DNA of 64,000 nt. Source: Devosia sp. A16 (GTDB taxonomy: Bacteria; Pseudomonadota; Alphaproteobacteria; Rhizobiales; Devosiaceae). A program made the position numbers and the translations under genes. Within the stretch, counting starts at the first letter, position 1. Each line of letters starts with the position of its first letter. The stretch spans positions 62,001-126,000 of the forward strand of contig NZ_CP012945.1 in the NCBI RefSeq assembly GCF_001402915.1. Direction: 5' to 3'. Below the pieces are notes generated by a model, which ran no database searches, had not been told where the DNA came from, and worked only from the letters and a program-made list of their open reading frames with translations. Below are positions 8,976 through 16,844 of the stretch, in pieces.

Positions 8976-9905
8976 TTACTGCGGCGGGGTGATCTCGCTC
9001 GCCTTCTTCCGTTCGAGCCCCAGCTTGTGCTCGCGGTAGATGATGAAAAGGCCCGAGCCGACGACGATGACGCCTCCGACCAGCATCTCGACGGTCGGCA
9101 CATCGTGGAAAATCAGGTAGCCGATCAGCACCGAGAGGATCAGCGAGGCATATTCGAACGGCGCCACCACTGACATATCGGCGTGGCGGTAGGATTCGGT
9201 GAGGAGGATCTGCCCGATGCCGCCGAAGATGCCGGCCCCGACCAGGAGGGCGAACTGCTCCGTCGTCGGCATCACCCAGCCGAATGGCAGCGTAGCGAGG
9301 CCAAACACCGACGAGGTCAGCGAGAAATAGAGGACGATGGTGGCCGAGCGCTCGGTCTCCACCAGCTTGCGGACCAGCACCATGGCCGTGGCGGCAAAGC
9401 CGGCAGCTACCAGCGCGGACACGGCCCCTAGCGTTGCGCCGCTCATGTCGGCAATGCCGCCGGAAAACACCGTCAGGCGCGGCCAGATGATGATGATGAC
9501 GCCGACCAGCCCGACGAGCACGGCACTCCAGCGGTAGAGCCGGACCTGCTCATGGTAGAAGATGGCGCTGAACACCACGATGAGCAGCGGCGTCGCGTAA
9601 CTGATGGTGATCGCTTCGGCCAAGGGCAATTGGGTGAGCGCGAAGAAGCCGGTCATCATGCCGCCGGTGCCGACGAGGCCGCGCAGCAGATGACTTACCG
9701 GGTGCCTGGTCTTGAGCCCCACCCCGAGTTCGCCCTTCCAGATCAGGTAGGCGATGATGGGGACGATGGCGAAGAAGGAACGGAAGAACACCAGTTGCCC
9801 GGACGGCACGCCCTCGGACGCCTTGAGCAGGCTCGACATGCCGAGGAAAACGCACACCGAGCTCAGCTTGAACGCAATTCCCGTCATGGCGTTCTGACGG
9901 AGCAT
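8976..9905 (-). CDS. EamA/DMT family transporter
   Basis: 309 residues from the ATG chosen here (MLRQNAMTGIAF); a second ATG five codons later is equally possible. The protein has about ten hydrophobic segments in two EamA repeats. Typical features are a conserved Gly/Pro-rich helix (PLAEAITISYATPLLIVVFSAIFYHEQV) at the end of repeat one and its counterpart (ADMSVVAPFEYASLILSVLIGYLIFHD) in repeat two. It is probably an inner-membrane exporter of metabolites; the S-adenosylmethionine/EamA type is possible, but the substrate cannot be read. It is divergent from cls across about 175 bases. An upstream extension to 10001 lacks EamA features and was left out. Confidence 0.85.
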   Translation of the reverse strand: MLRQNAMTGIAFKLSSVCVFLGMSSLLKASEGVPSGQLVFFRSFFAIVPIIAYLIWKGELGVGLKTRHPVSHLLRGLVGTGGMMTGFFALTQLPLAEAITISYATPLLIVVFSAIFYHEQVRLYRWSAVLVGLVGVIIIIWPRLTVFSGGIADMSGATLGAVSALVAAGFAATAMVLVRKLVETERSATIVLYFSLTSSVFGLATLPFGWVMPTTEQFALLVGAGIFGGIGQILLTESYRHADMSVVAPFEYASLILSVLIGYLIFHDVPTVEMLVGGVIVVGSGLFIIYREHKLGLERKKASEITPPQ

Positions 9906-10079
9906 TGACGGTTGCGGCGACACTGGCGGACTTTCGAACACGGGAAGGCGGACCGGAAAGGTCCGGCTGCTAGTTTTGCGGAGGTTCGCTGCGGCGCGCA
10001 ACCATCTTGCGCACGGAACTCGGCTCTGGTCGTTCCCCGTGCATCGGCTATTAGTCTAAGGCGGAGCAGCGGAGCGGCA

Positions 10080-11537
10080 ATGAACGGCGTCATCGACATG
10101 AGTGAAGCGGTCGAGACCGTCGTCGAGAGCATTCCGATCATCGCGATGGTGCTCGCCGGCTTCTACGCCGTGGCGCTCATTTGCGCGGTGCGCGAAATCA
10201 GCGCGTCCCGGACCTCGCAGGGCTCGATCGCCTGGCTGGTATCGCTGGCCTTTCTGCCCTTCCCCACCACCATCTTCTACCTCGTCTTCGGCTGGAAGCA
10301 CTTTGACAGCTATGCCCAGACCCGCATGCAGGTGCGCGCCTCGCGGCTGATCCGCAGCGAGGATCTGGCGGTGATCGATCGCGAGGCCGGAGCACAGTGG
10401 CCGGTGCAGCGCCGCGCCGCCGGCATGCCGTTTCTCGCCGGCAACGCGGCGGAGCTGCTGGTCGATGGCGAAGCGACGTTCGAATCGATCTTCGAGGGCA
10501 TCGCCGCGGCCAAGACCTACATTCTGGTGCAGTTCTACATCCTCAAGGCCGATGCGCTGGGCCATCGGCTGGCTGCCGCGCTGATGGAGCGGGCACGCGC
10601 TGGAGTGGCGGTCTACATGCTCTACGACGATGTCGGCAGCAGTGGCTTGTCCCGCGAATACAAGGACCGGATGTGGGCCGAAGGCATCAAGATCTTCGGC
10701 TTCAACCATCGTCACCGCTTCCTCAGGCTGTTTGGGCCGATGCGGATCAACTATCGAAACCACCGGAAATCCGTCGTGGTCGACGGCAAGGTCGCCTGGA
10801 CCGGTGGCGCCAATATCGGGGTCGAGTACCTGGGCGAAGACGAGCGCTTCGGCGACTGGCGTGATACGCAGCTCAAGCTCGAGGGGCCGGCGGCTTCTTC
10901 GGTAGCGCTCATCTTCCAGGAGGATTGGCTCTGGGCCACCGGCGAGGTCCTCAACCTGCCCCCGCCCCATCCGGTGGACGAGCCGGGACATGTCTCGGCG
11001 CTGGTGATGGCCACCGGTCCCGCCGACAAGCTCGAAGCTTGCGCCATTGCCTTCGCCGACGTGATCGGCCAGGCGCGGCAGCGGCTCTGGATCGTCAGCC
11101 CCTACTTCGTGCCGGACACCGACATGCGGACCGCGCTCTATGCGGCGATCCTTCGCGGCGTCGATGTGCGCATCATGCTGCCGGCCAAGCCCGACCACCT
11201 GCTGGTCTGGCTCGCCAGCAACGCCCATGCCGACGCCATGGTGGAACACGATATCGCCATCTACCGTTACCAGAAGGGCTTTCTGCACCAGAAGGTGCTG
11301 CTGATGGATGACAGGATCGCCTCCGTCGGCACGGTGAACTTCGACAATCGCTCGTTCGCCATCAATTTCGAGATGACCGTATGGATGCCCGACCCCGGCG
11401 TCATCACAGCGGTGGAGAAGATGCTGGAAACCGACTTCGCCAATTGCCGCCAGGTGACCAAGGATGAGGTGCTCAAGCGCCATCCGATCCCCCGCTTCAT
11501 CTCGCAGGCCGCCCGCCTGCTCTCGCCTATCCTCTAG
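10080..11537 (+). CDS. cls: Cardiolipin synthase (phospholipase D family)
   Basis: 485 residues. Two N-terminal membrane helices (about 18-38 and 48-70, the second FLPFPTTIFYLVFGWKHF) precede two phospholipase-D domains. The HKD motifs are HRKSVVVDGKVAWTGGANIG and HQKVLLMDDRIASVGTVNFDNRS. The enzyme joins phosphatidylglycerol molecules to make cardiolipin at the inner membrane. The start at 10080 follows a GGAG; the frame stays open upstream but those residues do not fit the family. The EEP-family gene follows 36 bases later, so the pair is probably co-transcribed. Confidence 0.92.
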   Translation: MNGVIDMSEAVETVVESIPIIAMVLAGFYAVALICAVREISASRTSQGSIAWLVSLAFLPFPTTIFYLVFGWKHFDSYAQTRMQVRASRLIRSEDLAVIDREAGAQWPVQRRAAGMPFLAGNAAELLVDGEATFESIFEGIAAAKTYILVQFYILKADALGHRLAAALMERARAGVAVYMLYDDVGSSGLSREYKDRMWAEGIKIFGFNHRHRFLRLFGPMRINYRNHRKSVVVDGKVAWTGGANIGVEYLGEDERFGDWRDTQLKLEGPAASSVALIFQEDWLWATGEVLNLPPPHPVDEPGHVSALVMATGPADKLEACAIAFADVIGQARQRLWIVSPYFVPDTDMRTALYAAILRGVDVRIMLPAKPDHLLVWLASNAHADAMVEHDIAIYRYQKGFLHQKVLLMDDRIASVGTVNFDNRSFAINFEMTVWMPDPGVITAVEKMLETDFANCRQVTKDEVLKRHPIPRFISQAARLLSPIL

Positions 11538-11573
11538 ACCCGTGCCCTTCTTTCTGCTGACGTCCCAGGACCA

Positions 11574-12287
11574 ATGATCAAAGTCGCCTCGTACAACATC
11601 CGAAAGAGCATCGGCACCGACAGGCGCCGGCAACCCGACCGCATCATGAAGATTCTCGCCGAGATCGATGCGGACATCGTCGCGTTGCAGGAAGTGGATC
11701 GGCGTTTTGGCGAACGCGCCACGACGCTCTCCCCCGACCTGATCGTCGACTACACCAACTACATGCCGGTCCGCTTCGGCATCCGCGAGCAGAGCCTGGG
11801 CTGGCACGGCAACGTGCTGCTGGTGAAGAAGGGCATCGAGGTTCGCAACCCCCAGCGCATCGAACTCCCGGCGTTCGAGCCGCGCGGCGCCGTGATGGCC
11901 GACGTGGTGATGGGCACCACCGCGATGCGTGTTGTCGGCATGCACCTGGGGTTGCTGGGCAACTCGAGGATGAAGCAGGCCGACGCGATCGTCACTCACC
12001 TCGAAAAGCTCGAGCAGCACATGCCGACCGTGATCATGGGCGATCTCAACCAGTGGGCCGAGGACGGCAAGTGCCTCTTGGCCTTCGCGCGGCACCATGA
12101 CGTCATCCCGCTGGGGCCGAGCTTTCACTCGCGTCGGCCGATGCTGCAGCTCGACCGCATCATCACCAGCCGGGATTTCAAGCTGGAATCGGCCGGGGTG
12201 CACCGCACCGCCCTGGCGCGCACCGGCTCGGACCATCTGCCGGTCTGGGCCAGCCTGTCGCTGCAGCACGCCGAAGCCGCAGCTTGA
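11574..12287 (+). CDS. Endonuclease/exonuclease/phosphatase (EEP) family protein
   Basis: 237 residues. The EEP fold is marked by VASYNIRKSIG (4-14), the metal-ligand QEVD motif, GMHLGLLG, GDLNQW and the C-terminal SDHLPVWA. Family members hydrolyse phosphodiester bonds in DNA or phospholipid head groups. The position 36 bases after cardiolipin synthase, a pairing common in alphaproteobacteria, makes a role in lipid or envelope metabolism plausible, but that is inference. No signal peptide is seen, so it is probably cytoplasmic. Confidence 0.85.
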   Translation: MIKVASYNIRKSIGTDRRRQPDRIMKILAEIDADIVALQEVDRRFGERATTLSPDLIVDYTNYMPVRFGIREQSLGWHGNVLLVKKGIEVRNPQRIELPAFEPRGAVMADVVMGTTAMRVVGMHLGLLGNSRMKQADAIVTHLEKLEQHMPTVIMGDLNQWAEDGKCLLAFARHHDVIPLGPSFHSRRPMLQLDRIITSRDFKLESAGVHRTALARTGSDHLPVWASLSLQHAEAAA

Positions 12288-12357
12288 CGCTTGATGCGGC
12301 CAGCCATTGACTTACTGCGCCGCTGCCCCGAAACAGCGGCGAACAGGACATTCCCCG

Positions 12358-13227
12358 ATGACGCTCTCGCAACTCTCCACCCCGCTGACCAAGGACCAGG
12401 CCTATGCGCTGGTCGATGCCGTGATGGCCCGTGAGGACATCGCCATCACTGCTTCGGCGCATGAGAACGAGGAGACCGGCGAGTGGGTATTCGAGGCAAC
12501 CTGCGACAGCGAGCCGGATGTCGAAGCCTTCAACCAGATCGCGCGCGAGACGCTGGGCGGCAATGTGAGTTTTGCGGTCGAGGCGATCGATCCGACCGTC
12601 AACTGGGTGGCAAAATCGCTGGAGGGACTGCAGCCCGTGGTGGCCGGCGGCTTCTATGTGCACGGCAGCCATGAGGAAAACCCACCCCCGCCGGGCCTGA
12701 CCGCCATCCGCATCGACGCCGCGCAGGCCTTCGGTACCGGCCATCACGAGACCACCACCGGCTGCCTCGAGGCCATCGACCGCGCACTGAAGCGCAAGCG
12801 CTTCCGCGCCATGCTGGATGTCGGCACAGGTACGGGGATTCTCGCCATCGCGCTCGCCAAGCGCACCCATCTGCCCGTGCTGGCGAGCGACATCGACCCG
12901 ATCGCCGTGACCACCACGGTGGAGAATGCCCGGGACAACGGCGTCGGGCGCTACATCATCGCCTTCGAAGCAACCGGGCTGGATCACCGCCAGATCGCCG
13001 CCGGCGCGCCCTACGATATGGTGGTCGCCAATATCCTCGCCGGTCCGCTGGTCGCGCTGGCGCCCGGCATGCGCAAGGTCACTGCCATCGGTGCCACGGT
13101 GATCCTCTCGGGCATCCTCAACACCCAGGCCAATCGGGTGATCTCGGCCTACTCGCAGCAGGGAATTGTACTGCGCCAGCGGATCGTCAAGAAGGAATGG
13201 ACGACGCTGGTGCTGGAGCGGGTGTGA
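12358..13227 (+). CDS. prmA: Ribosomal protein L11 methyltransferase
   Basis: 289 residues from ATG 12358 (MTLSQLSTPL). The C-terminal class I methyltransferase domain carries motif I MLDVGTGTGILAIALAK and DPIAVTTTVENARDNGV, followed by the NILAGPLVALAP motif that replaces the usual NPPY in PrmA. Upstream of it is FGTGHHETTTGCLEAID, characteristic of PrmA. The enzyme trimethylates L11. The frame is open upstream to 12307, but those residues do not look like the family. It stands in the same direction as the EEP gene, 70 bases downstream. Confidence 0.92.
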   Translation: MTLSQLSTPLTKDQAYALVDAVMAREDIAITASAHENEETGEWVFEATCDSEPDVEAFNQIARETLGGNVSFAVEAIDPTVNWVAKSLEGLQPVVAGGFYVHGSHEENPPPPGLTAIRIDAAQAFGTGHHETTTGCLEAIDRALKRKRFRAMLDVGTGTGILAIALAKRTHLPVLASDIDPIAVTTTVENARDNGVGRYIIAFEATGLDHRQIAAGAPYDMVVANILAGPLVALAPGMRKVTAIGATVILSGILNTQANRVISAYSQQGIVLRQRIVKKEWTTLVLERV

Positions 13228-13272
13228 GCTGCTGCTGGCTGGTCCTGCTGACTAGTTTTCCCTGACCGAAAG

Positions 13273-13398
13273 AGACGGCCCCCTCCCGGCCTCCCCCATA
13301 AAGGGGGAGGTGAAGAGCCGAGACTCCGTCTACGATCGTGCCCAATGAACCAGCGGAGCACCTCCCCCTTTATGGGGGAGGATGGGAGGGGGCCGTCT
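13273..13398. repeat. Long intergenic inverted repeat, family A
   Basis: 126 bases beginning agacggccccctccc and ending gggagggggccgtct. Nested inside are ctccccc/gggggag arms. The first 45 bases are identical to the start of the element at 29419-29542, in the ddl-murB gap. It contains no convincing gene. Confidence 0.85.
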
Positions 13399-13414
13399 GC
13401 CAGCGGTATCGCGC

Positions 13415-13451
13415 CAAAAGCAAAGTCCCCGGACCTTTCGATCCGGGGACT
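13415..13451 (-). terminator. Rho-independent terminator of the 44-codon gene
   Basis: Perfect 10-base arms AGTCCCCGGA/TCCGGGGACT (13424-13433 and 13442-13451) with an 8-base loop. On the minus strand they are followed by TTTGCTTTT. The hairpin lies 45 bases past the stop of the small minus-strand frame. On the plus strand no T-run follows, so it is oriented for the small gene rather than for prmA. Confidence 0.65.
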
Positions 13452-13495
13452 CATCAAAACAGATAGTCCAGACCCCGCGCTGACGCGCGTCGGTG

Positions 13496-13630
13496 TTAGT
13501 TCGGGCGCTTGGTCAGCGCGCCGAGCAGCAGGTGTTCACGGCTGCGACCGACGCTGCGGGTGGCCTCGCGGCCCCGCGCTTCGATGACGCTGCCGAGCGC
13601 CTTGCGGAAATCGTTCTTGCTCTCGGGCAT
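13496..13630 (-). CDS. Possible small basic protein, 44 residues
   Basis: A short frame in the prmA-pepP gap. It starts with ATG preceded by GGGAGAA at ribosome-binding distance, ends in TAA, and is followed by a terminator hairpin with a T-rich tail. The product (MPESKNDFRKALG..., ending GALTKRPN) is rich in Arg, Lys, Ser and Glu, with no membrane segment. It is predicted mostly helical. I do not recognise the family. Start signal, stop and terminator together argue for a real gene; conservation would decide. It is divergent from pepP. Confidence 0.5.
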   Translation of the reverse strand: MPESKNDFRKALGSVIEARGREATRSVGRSREHLLLGALTKRPN

Positions 13631-13895
13631 CTTGTTCTCCCGGTTCCTTCAATTCAGTCGAGCTTCTCTCGACGCTCGGTATGTAGTGCGGACGAAGCCC
13701 GCGGGTAAGTCGTTGTTGCGAAAGGCAGCCATGCCAATTGTGCAAGGCGGCTTAACGGCTGGTGAATCGCTTCCGACCCTCAGCCCGGCTGCAATGCCCT
13801 CCCGGTGCTGAACCGCGGATGAACAGCGTGCCCCGCTTGGGAAGCGACGGAGCCTCTGTTAGGGTCCGCACCATTCCATTCTCCGGCAAATCATC

Positions 13896-15728
13896 ATGAC
13901 CGACAGCGACTTCGCCCCCACCGTCTACCAGAGCTTCGATATCCGCACCGACCCCAAGACCGTGGCGCCGCGCCTCAAGGCGCTGCGCGCCGCGATGCGG
14001 GAGGCCGGCGTCGATGCGTTCCTGGTGCCGCGCACCGATGCGCATCGCGGCGAGATGGTCCCCGATAGCGAGGCGCGCCTCGCCTACGTCACCAGCTTTA
14101 CCGGTTCGGCCGGCCTCGCCATCATCGGCGCAAGGAAAGCCGCGCTGTTCGTCGATGGCCGATATACCCTGCAGGCGCCCGCCGAGACCGACACCAGGCT
14201 CATCACCGTGCTGGAAGCCAGCCAGGGCGGACTGTCGCCGAAGCTCGCCGATTTCGTGCCCAAGGGCGGCAAACTGGGCTTCGATCCATGGCTGCACACA
14301 CCGAGCGAGCTTGCCGACCTCGAGAAAAAGTTGAGCGGCAAGGCGACGCTGGTGCCGGTGGTCAACCTCGTCGACCAGACCTGGAAGGACCGCCCTCTTC
14401 CGCCAAATGCCGCGATCGAGTTCCTCGGCCATAACCGCGCCGGCAAGACCGCGCCCGACAAGCTGGCAGAGATTCGAGCCACCATGGGCGAGGACAATGC
14501 CGACGCCCTGGTGTTGACCGTGCCGGAATCGATCAACTGGCTGTTCAACCTGCGCGGTCGCGACGTGCCGCATGTGCCGGTCGTGCTGTGCTTTGCGCTG
14601 GTGCCGAAATCCGGCATGCCGACGCTGTTCTTCAACAAGGAGAAGATCACGCCCGAGCTGCGCCATGGCCTCGAGGGGCTGGCCAAGGTCGCCGATGTCG
14701 CCACCATGGTCGCCGCCCTGCGAAAACTCGGCGCCGGCGACAAGCGGGTGATGCTCGACCCGGCAACCGTGCCGGTGGCAGTCGCCAACGCGATCAGCGG
14801 CGTCAGCGAAGCGACATTGATCGAGCGGCGCGACCCCGTGCTGCTGCCCAAGGCGCGAAAGAACGAGGCCGAGCTTGCCGGCATGCGCGAGGCGCACAAG
14901 CTCGATGGCATTGCCATGGCGCGCTTCCTCCATTGGTTCGACCAGGAGGCGCCCAAGGGCAAGCTGGACGAAATCGGCATCGCCACCGCACTCGAGAGCT
15001 TCCGGCGCGAGGAATCCGGGCTGGTCGATGTCAGCTTCGACACCATCTCGGGTGCCGGCCCGAACGGCGCAATCATCCACTACCGGGTCGACGAGAAGAC
15101 CAACAGGCAGCTGAAGCCGGGTGAACTGATGCTGGTCGATTCCGGCGCGCAGTATCTGTCGGGCACCACCGACATCACCCGCACCATGTTCACCGGCAAA
15201 GCGACGGCCGAGCAGAAAGACCGCTTCACCCGCGTGCTGCGCGGCATGATGGCGATCTCGATGAGCCGCTTCCCCAAGGGCACCACCGGCGCCCAGCTCG
15301 ATGTGCTGGCGCGCCAGTTCCTGTGGGAAGACGGGGTCAACTACAACCACGGCACCGGCCACGGCGTCGGCGCCTTCCTCTCCGTGCATGAAGGGCCGAT
15401 CGGCATTTCGAGCCGCTACTCGGTGCCGTTCGAGGCGGGCATGATCACCTCGAACGAGCCGGGCTACTACAAGGCCGGCGCCTACGGCATCCGCATCGAG
15501 AACCTGCTCGTGGTTCAGGAAAGCAGCGTCGGCGGCGAGGGCAAGTTCCTCGAGTTCGAGACCCTGACCCTCGCCCCGATCGACCTCAGGCTGATCGACG
15601 AAACGCAGCTGAGCGGGCCGGAGAAGGCCTGGCTCAACGCTTACCACAAGCGGGTGTTCAAGGAGATCGGCCCGCAGCTCAAGGGAGATGCCAAGGCCTG
15701 GCTGAAGGATGCGACGCGGGAGATCTGA
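13896..15728 (+). CDS. pepP: Xaa-Pro aminopeptidase, long form
   Basis: 610 residues. Layout: creatinase N-terminal domain (about 20-150), second creatinase-like domain (about 165-310), M24 pita-bread metalloprotease domain (about 320-540) and the short C-terminal region of the three-domain family (DLRLIDETQLSGPEKAWLNAYHKRVFKEI). Metal ligands are visible in LVDSGAQY, TTDITRT, NHGTGHGVGAFLSVHEGP, TSNEPGYY and IRIENLLVV. It removes N-terminal residues preceding proline in peptides, probably in the cytosol. E. coli PepP is the shorter type (about 440 residues), so this is the APP1-like form; the symbol is used in the broad sense. Confidence 0.9.
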   Translation: MTDSDFAPTVYQSFDIRTDPKTVAPRLKALRAAMREAGVDAFLVPRTDAHRGEMVPDSEARLAYVTSFTGSAGLAIIGARKAALFVDGRYTLQAPAETDTRLITVLEASQGGLSPKLADFVPKGGKLGFDPWLHTPSELADLEKKLSGKATLVPVVNLVDQTWKDRPLPPNAAIEFLGHNRAGKTAPDKLAEIRATMGEDNADALVLTVPESINWLFNLRGRDVPHVPVVLCFALVPKSGMPTLFFNKEKITPELRHGLEGLAKVADVATMVAALRKLGAGDKRVMLDPATVPVAVANAISGVSEATLIERRDPVLLPKARKNEAELAGMREAHKLDGIAMARFLHWFDQEAPKGKLDEIGIATALESFRREESGLVDVSFDTISGAGPNGAIIHYRVDEKTNRQLKPGELMLVDSGAQYLSGTTDITRTMFTGKATAEQKDRFTRVLRGMMAISMSRFPKGTTGAQLDVLARQFLWEDGVNYNHGTGHGVGAFLSVHEGPIGISSRYSVPFEAGMITSNEPGYYKAGAYGIRIENLLVVQESSVGGEGKFLEFETLTLAPIDLRLIDETQLSGPEKAWLNAYHKRVFKEIGPQLKGDAKAWLKDATREI

Positions 15729-15812
15729 GGCCCCTCACCGAGTTTTCGCTCCCCTTGAGGGGAGAGAGGCGACAACTGCGACATTGTGAGCGGGCTCAGC
15801 GCCCATGTCCCC

Positions 15813-16304
15813 TCAGTTCACGCTGAACGGATCGTACTGCAGCAGCCAGGACAGCATCCAGTTCTGGCTGCCGGCGAGCGAGGCGACGTCGTCTACCTTC
15901 CAGCCATCGGCTTCGCGCACCATGGCGATGCTGATCAGGCTCATGTGGTCGAAGTTGTGAAAGCTGACCGTAGCGACGGCGCGGTCGCCGTTCAGCACCG
16001 GTTCGCCGACGACAAGGTCGAGCAGCAATGAGTTCTGTCCCTCGATAAACGGGTCGAACGCCAGCATGTCGGGCGCATCGGGATCGACCGCCGCGCCCCT
16101 CTGGTCGACACCCTGGCGCTCCACATTGGCGGCGTAGAGATCCTTGAGGCGCGCCGAGTAGAACTTCTCGAGGCCGCCCTTATGCTTCTGGCCGGCGCTG
16201 TAGGGCTGGTAGATCGCCTCGACCAGCGCCTTGGGATTGTCATAGGCGCTCGCTGCGCCCGAAAGGCCGATGATCAGTAGAAGGCTTGCAATGATGCGAC
16301 GCAT
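15813..16304 (-). CDS. Secreted DUF3828-like protein (paralogue 2)
   Basis: 163 residues from ATG 16304, with a signal peptide (MRRIIASLLLIIGLSGAASA). The mature part matches its neighbour: ALVEAIYQPY, FDPFIEGQNSLLLDLVVGEP and a C-terminal DGWKVDDV. This is the DUF3828 pattern of a small SnoaL/NTF2-like fold; function unknown. It is the third gene of a minus-strand set, 76 bases after its paralogue. An upstream extension to 16358 would bury the signal peptide and was rejected. The convergent pepP ends 84 bases away. Confidence 0.8.
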   Translation of the reverse strand: MRRIIASLLLIIGLSGAASAYDNPKALVEAIYQPYSAGQKHKGGLEKFYSARLKDLYAANVERQGVDQRGAAVDPDAPDMLAFDPFIEGQNSLLLDLVVGEPVLNGDRAVATVSFHNFDHMSLISIAMVREADGWKVDDVASLAGSQNWMLSWLLQYDPFSVN

Positions 16305-16380
16305 GACTGCCGTGTCCCGGTTGCGAGGGGCCCCGCCTAGCAAGCGGTTCGGGCGCATTGAGGGCTGCGCCGTGCCGCAA

Positions 16381-16833
16381 TCAAGGCAGCGGCGACTGCA
16401 GGATATCGAGCAGGTCGTAGCTGTAATCGGCGCTGCCGCCCCACACGTCGTCGATCTTCCAGCCGTCCTCGTTGACGAGCAGGAAGCCGAGTTCCTGTGG
16501 CGTGTCGAAATTGCGGAACGTCACCTTCACCACCGCCCTGCCGCCGGCCGTATAGGGCTCGCCAATGACCAGATCGCTGATCTGGTAGTCCTGCCCGTTG
16601 ATGTAGGGAGCGAAGTCGATGCGGCCGATCTCGCCATTGGACTCCTGCCGGTCCTTCTCGAACAGCCCGTTGAGCCGATCGCTCTGCAGCGGCGCTTCGT
16701 CGGGAGGATAGTCGTTGGGCGGCATGTAGCCCGCATACAGCGCCTCGAGCAGCGCTCTGGGATCGGTGAACGATTGCGCGAATGTCGGCTGCCCCAGCAG
16801 CACCAATGCAGCGGCGGCGATCAGCAGGCGCAT
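16381..16833 (-). CDS. Secreted DUF3828-like protein (paralogue 1)
   Basis: 150 residues with a signal peptide (MRLLIAAAALVLLGQPTFAQ). Motifs ALLEALYAGY, IDFAPYINGQDYQISDLVIGEP and NEDGWKIDDVWGG align with the next gene over most of its length, so the two arose by tandem duplication. The DUF3828 assignment is by pattern. The protein is probably periplasmic, with unknown function. It starts 11 bases after the stop of the 420-residue secreted protein, which suggests a shared transcript. Confidence 0.8.
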   Translation of the reverse strand: MRLLIAAAALVLLGQPTFAQSFTDPRALLEALYAGYMPPNDYPPDEAPLQSDRLNGLFEKDRQESNGEIGRIDFAPYINGQDYQISDLVIGEPYTAGGRAVVKVTFRNFDTPQELGFLLVNEDGWKIDDVWGGSADYSYDLLDILQSPLP

Positions 16834-16844
16834 GGCAAGCCCCC

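Noticed and set aside
10056-12269. 737-residue minus-strand open frame
   Set aside because: It lies antisense to cls and the EEP gene, both of which have clear motifs. Composition is rich in His, Arg, Asp and Gly, the usual shadow of GC-rich coding DNA.
13670-13760. Possible sigma-54 promoter for the 44-codon gene
   Set aside because: A TTGGCA word is present on the minus strand, but no GC dinucleotide stands at the required -12 spacing.
13752-15647. 631-residue minus-strand open frame
   Set aside because: Antisense shadow of the aminopeptidase gene, whose metal-site motifs are intact.
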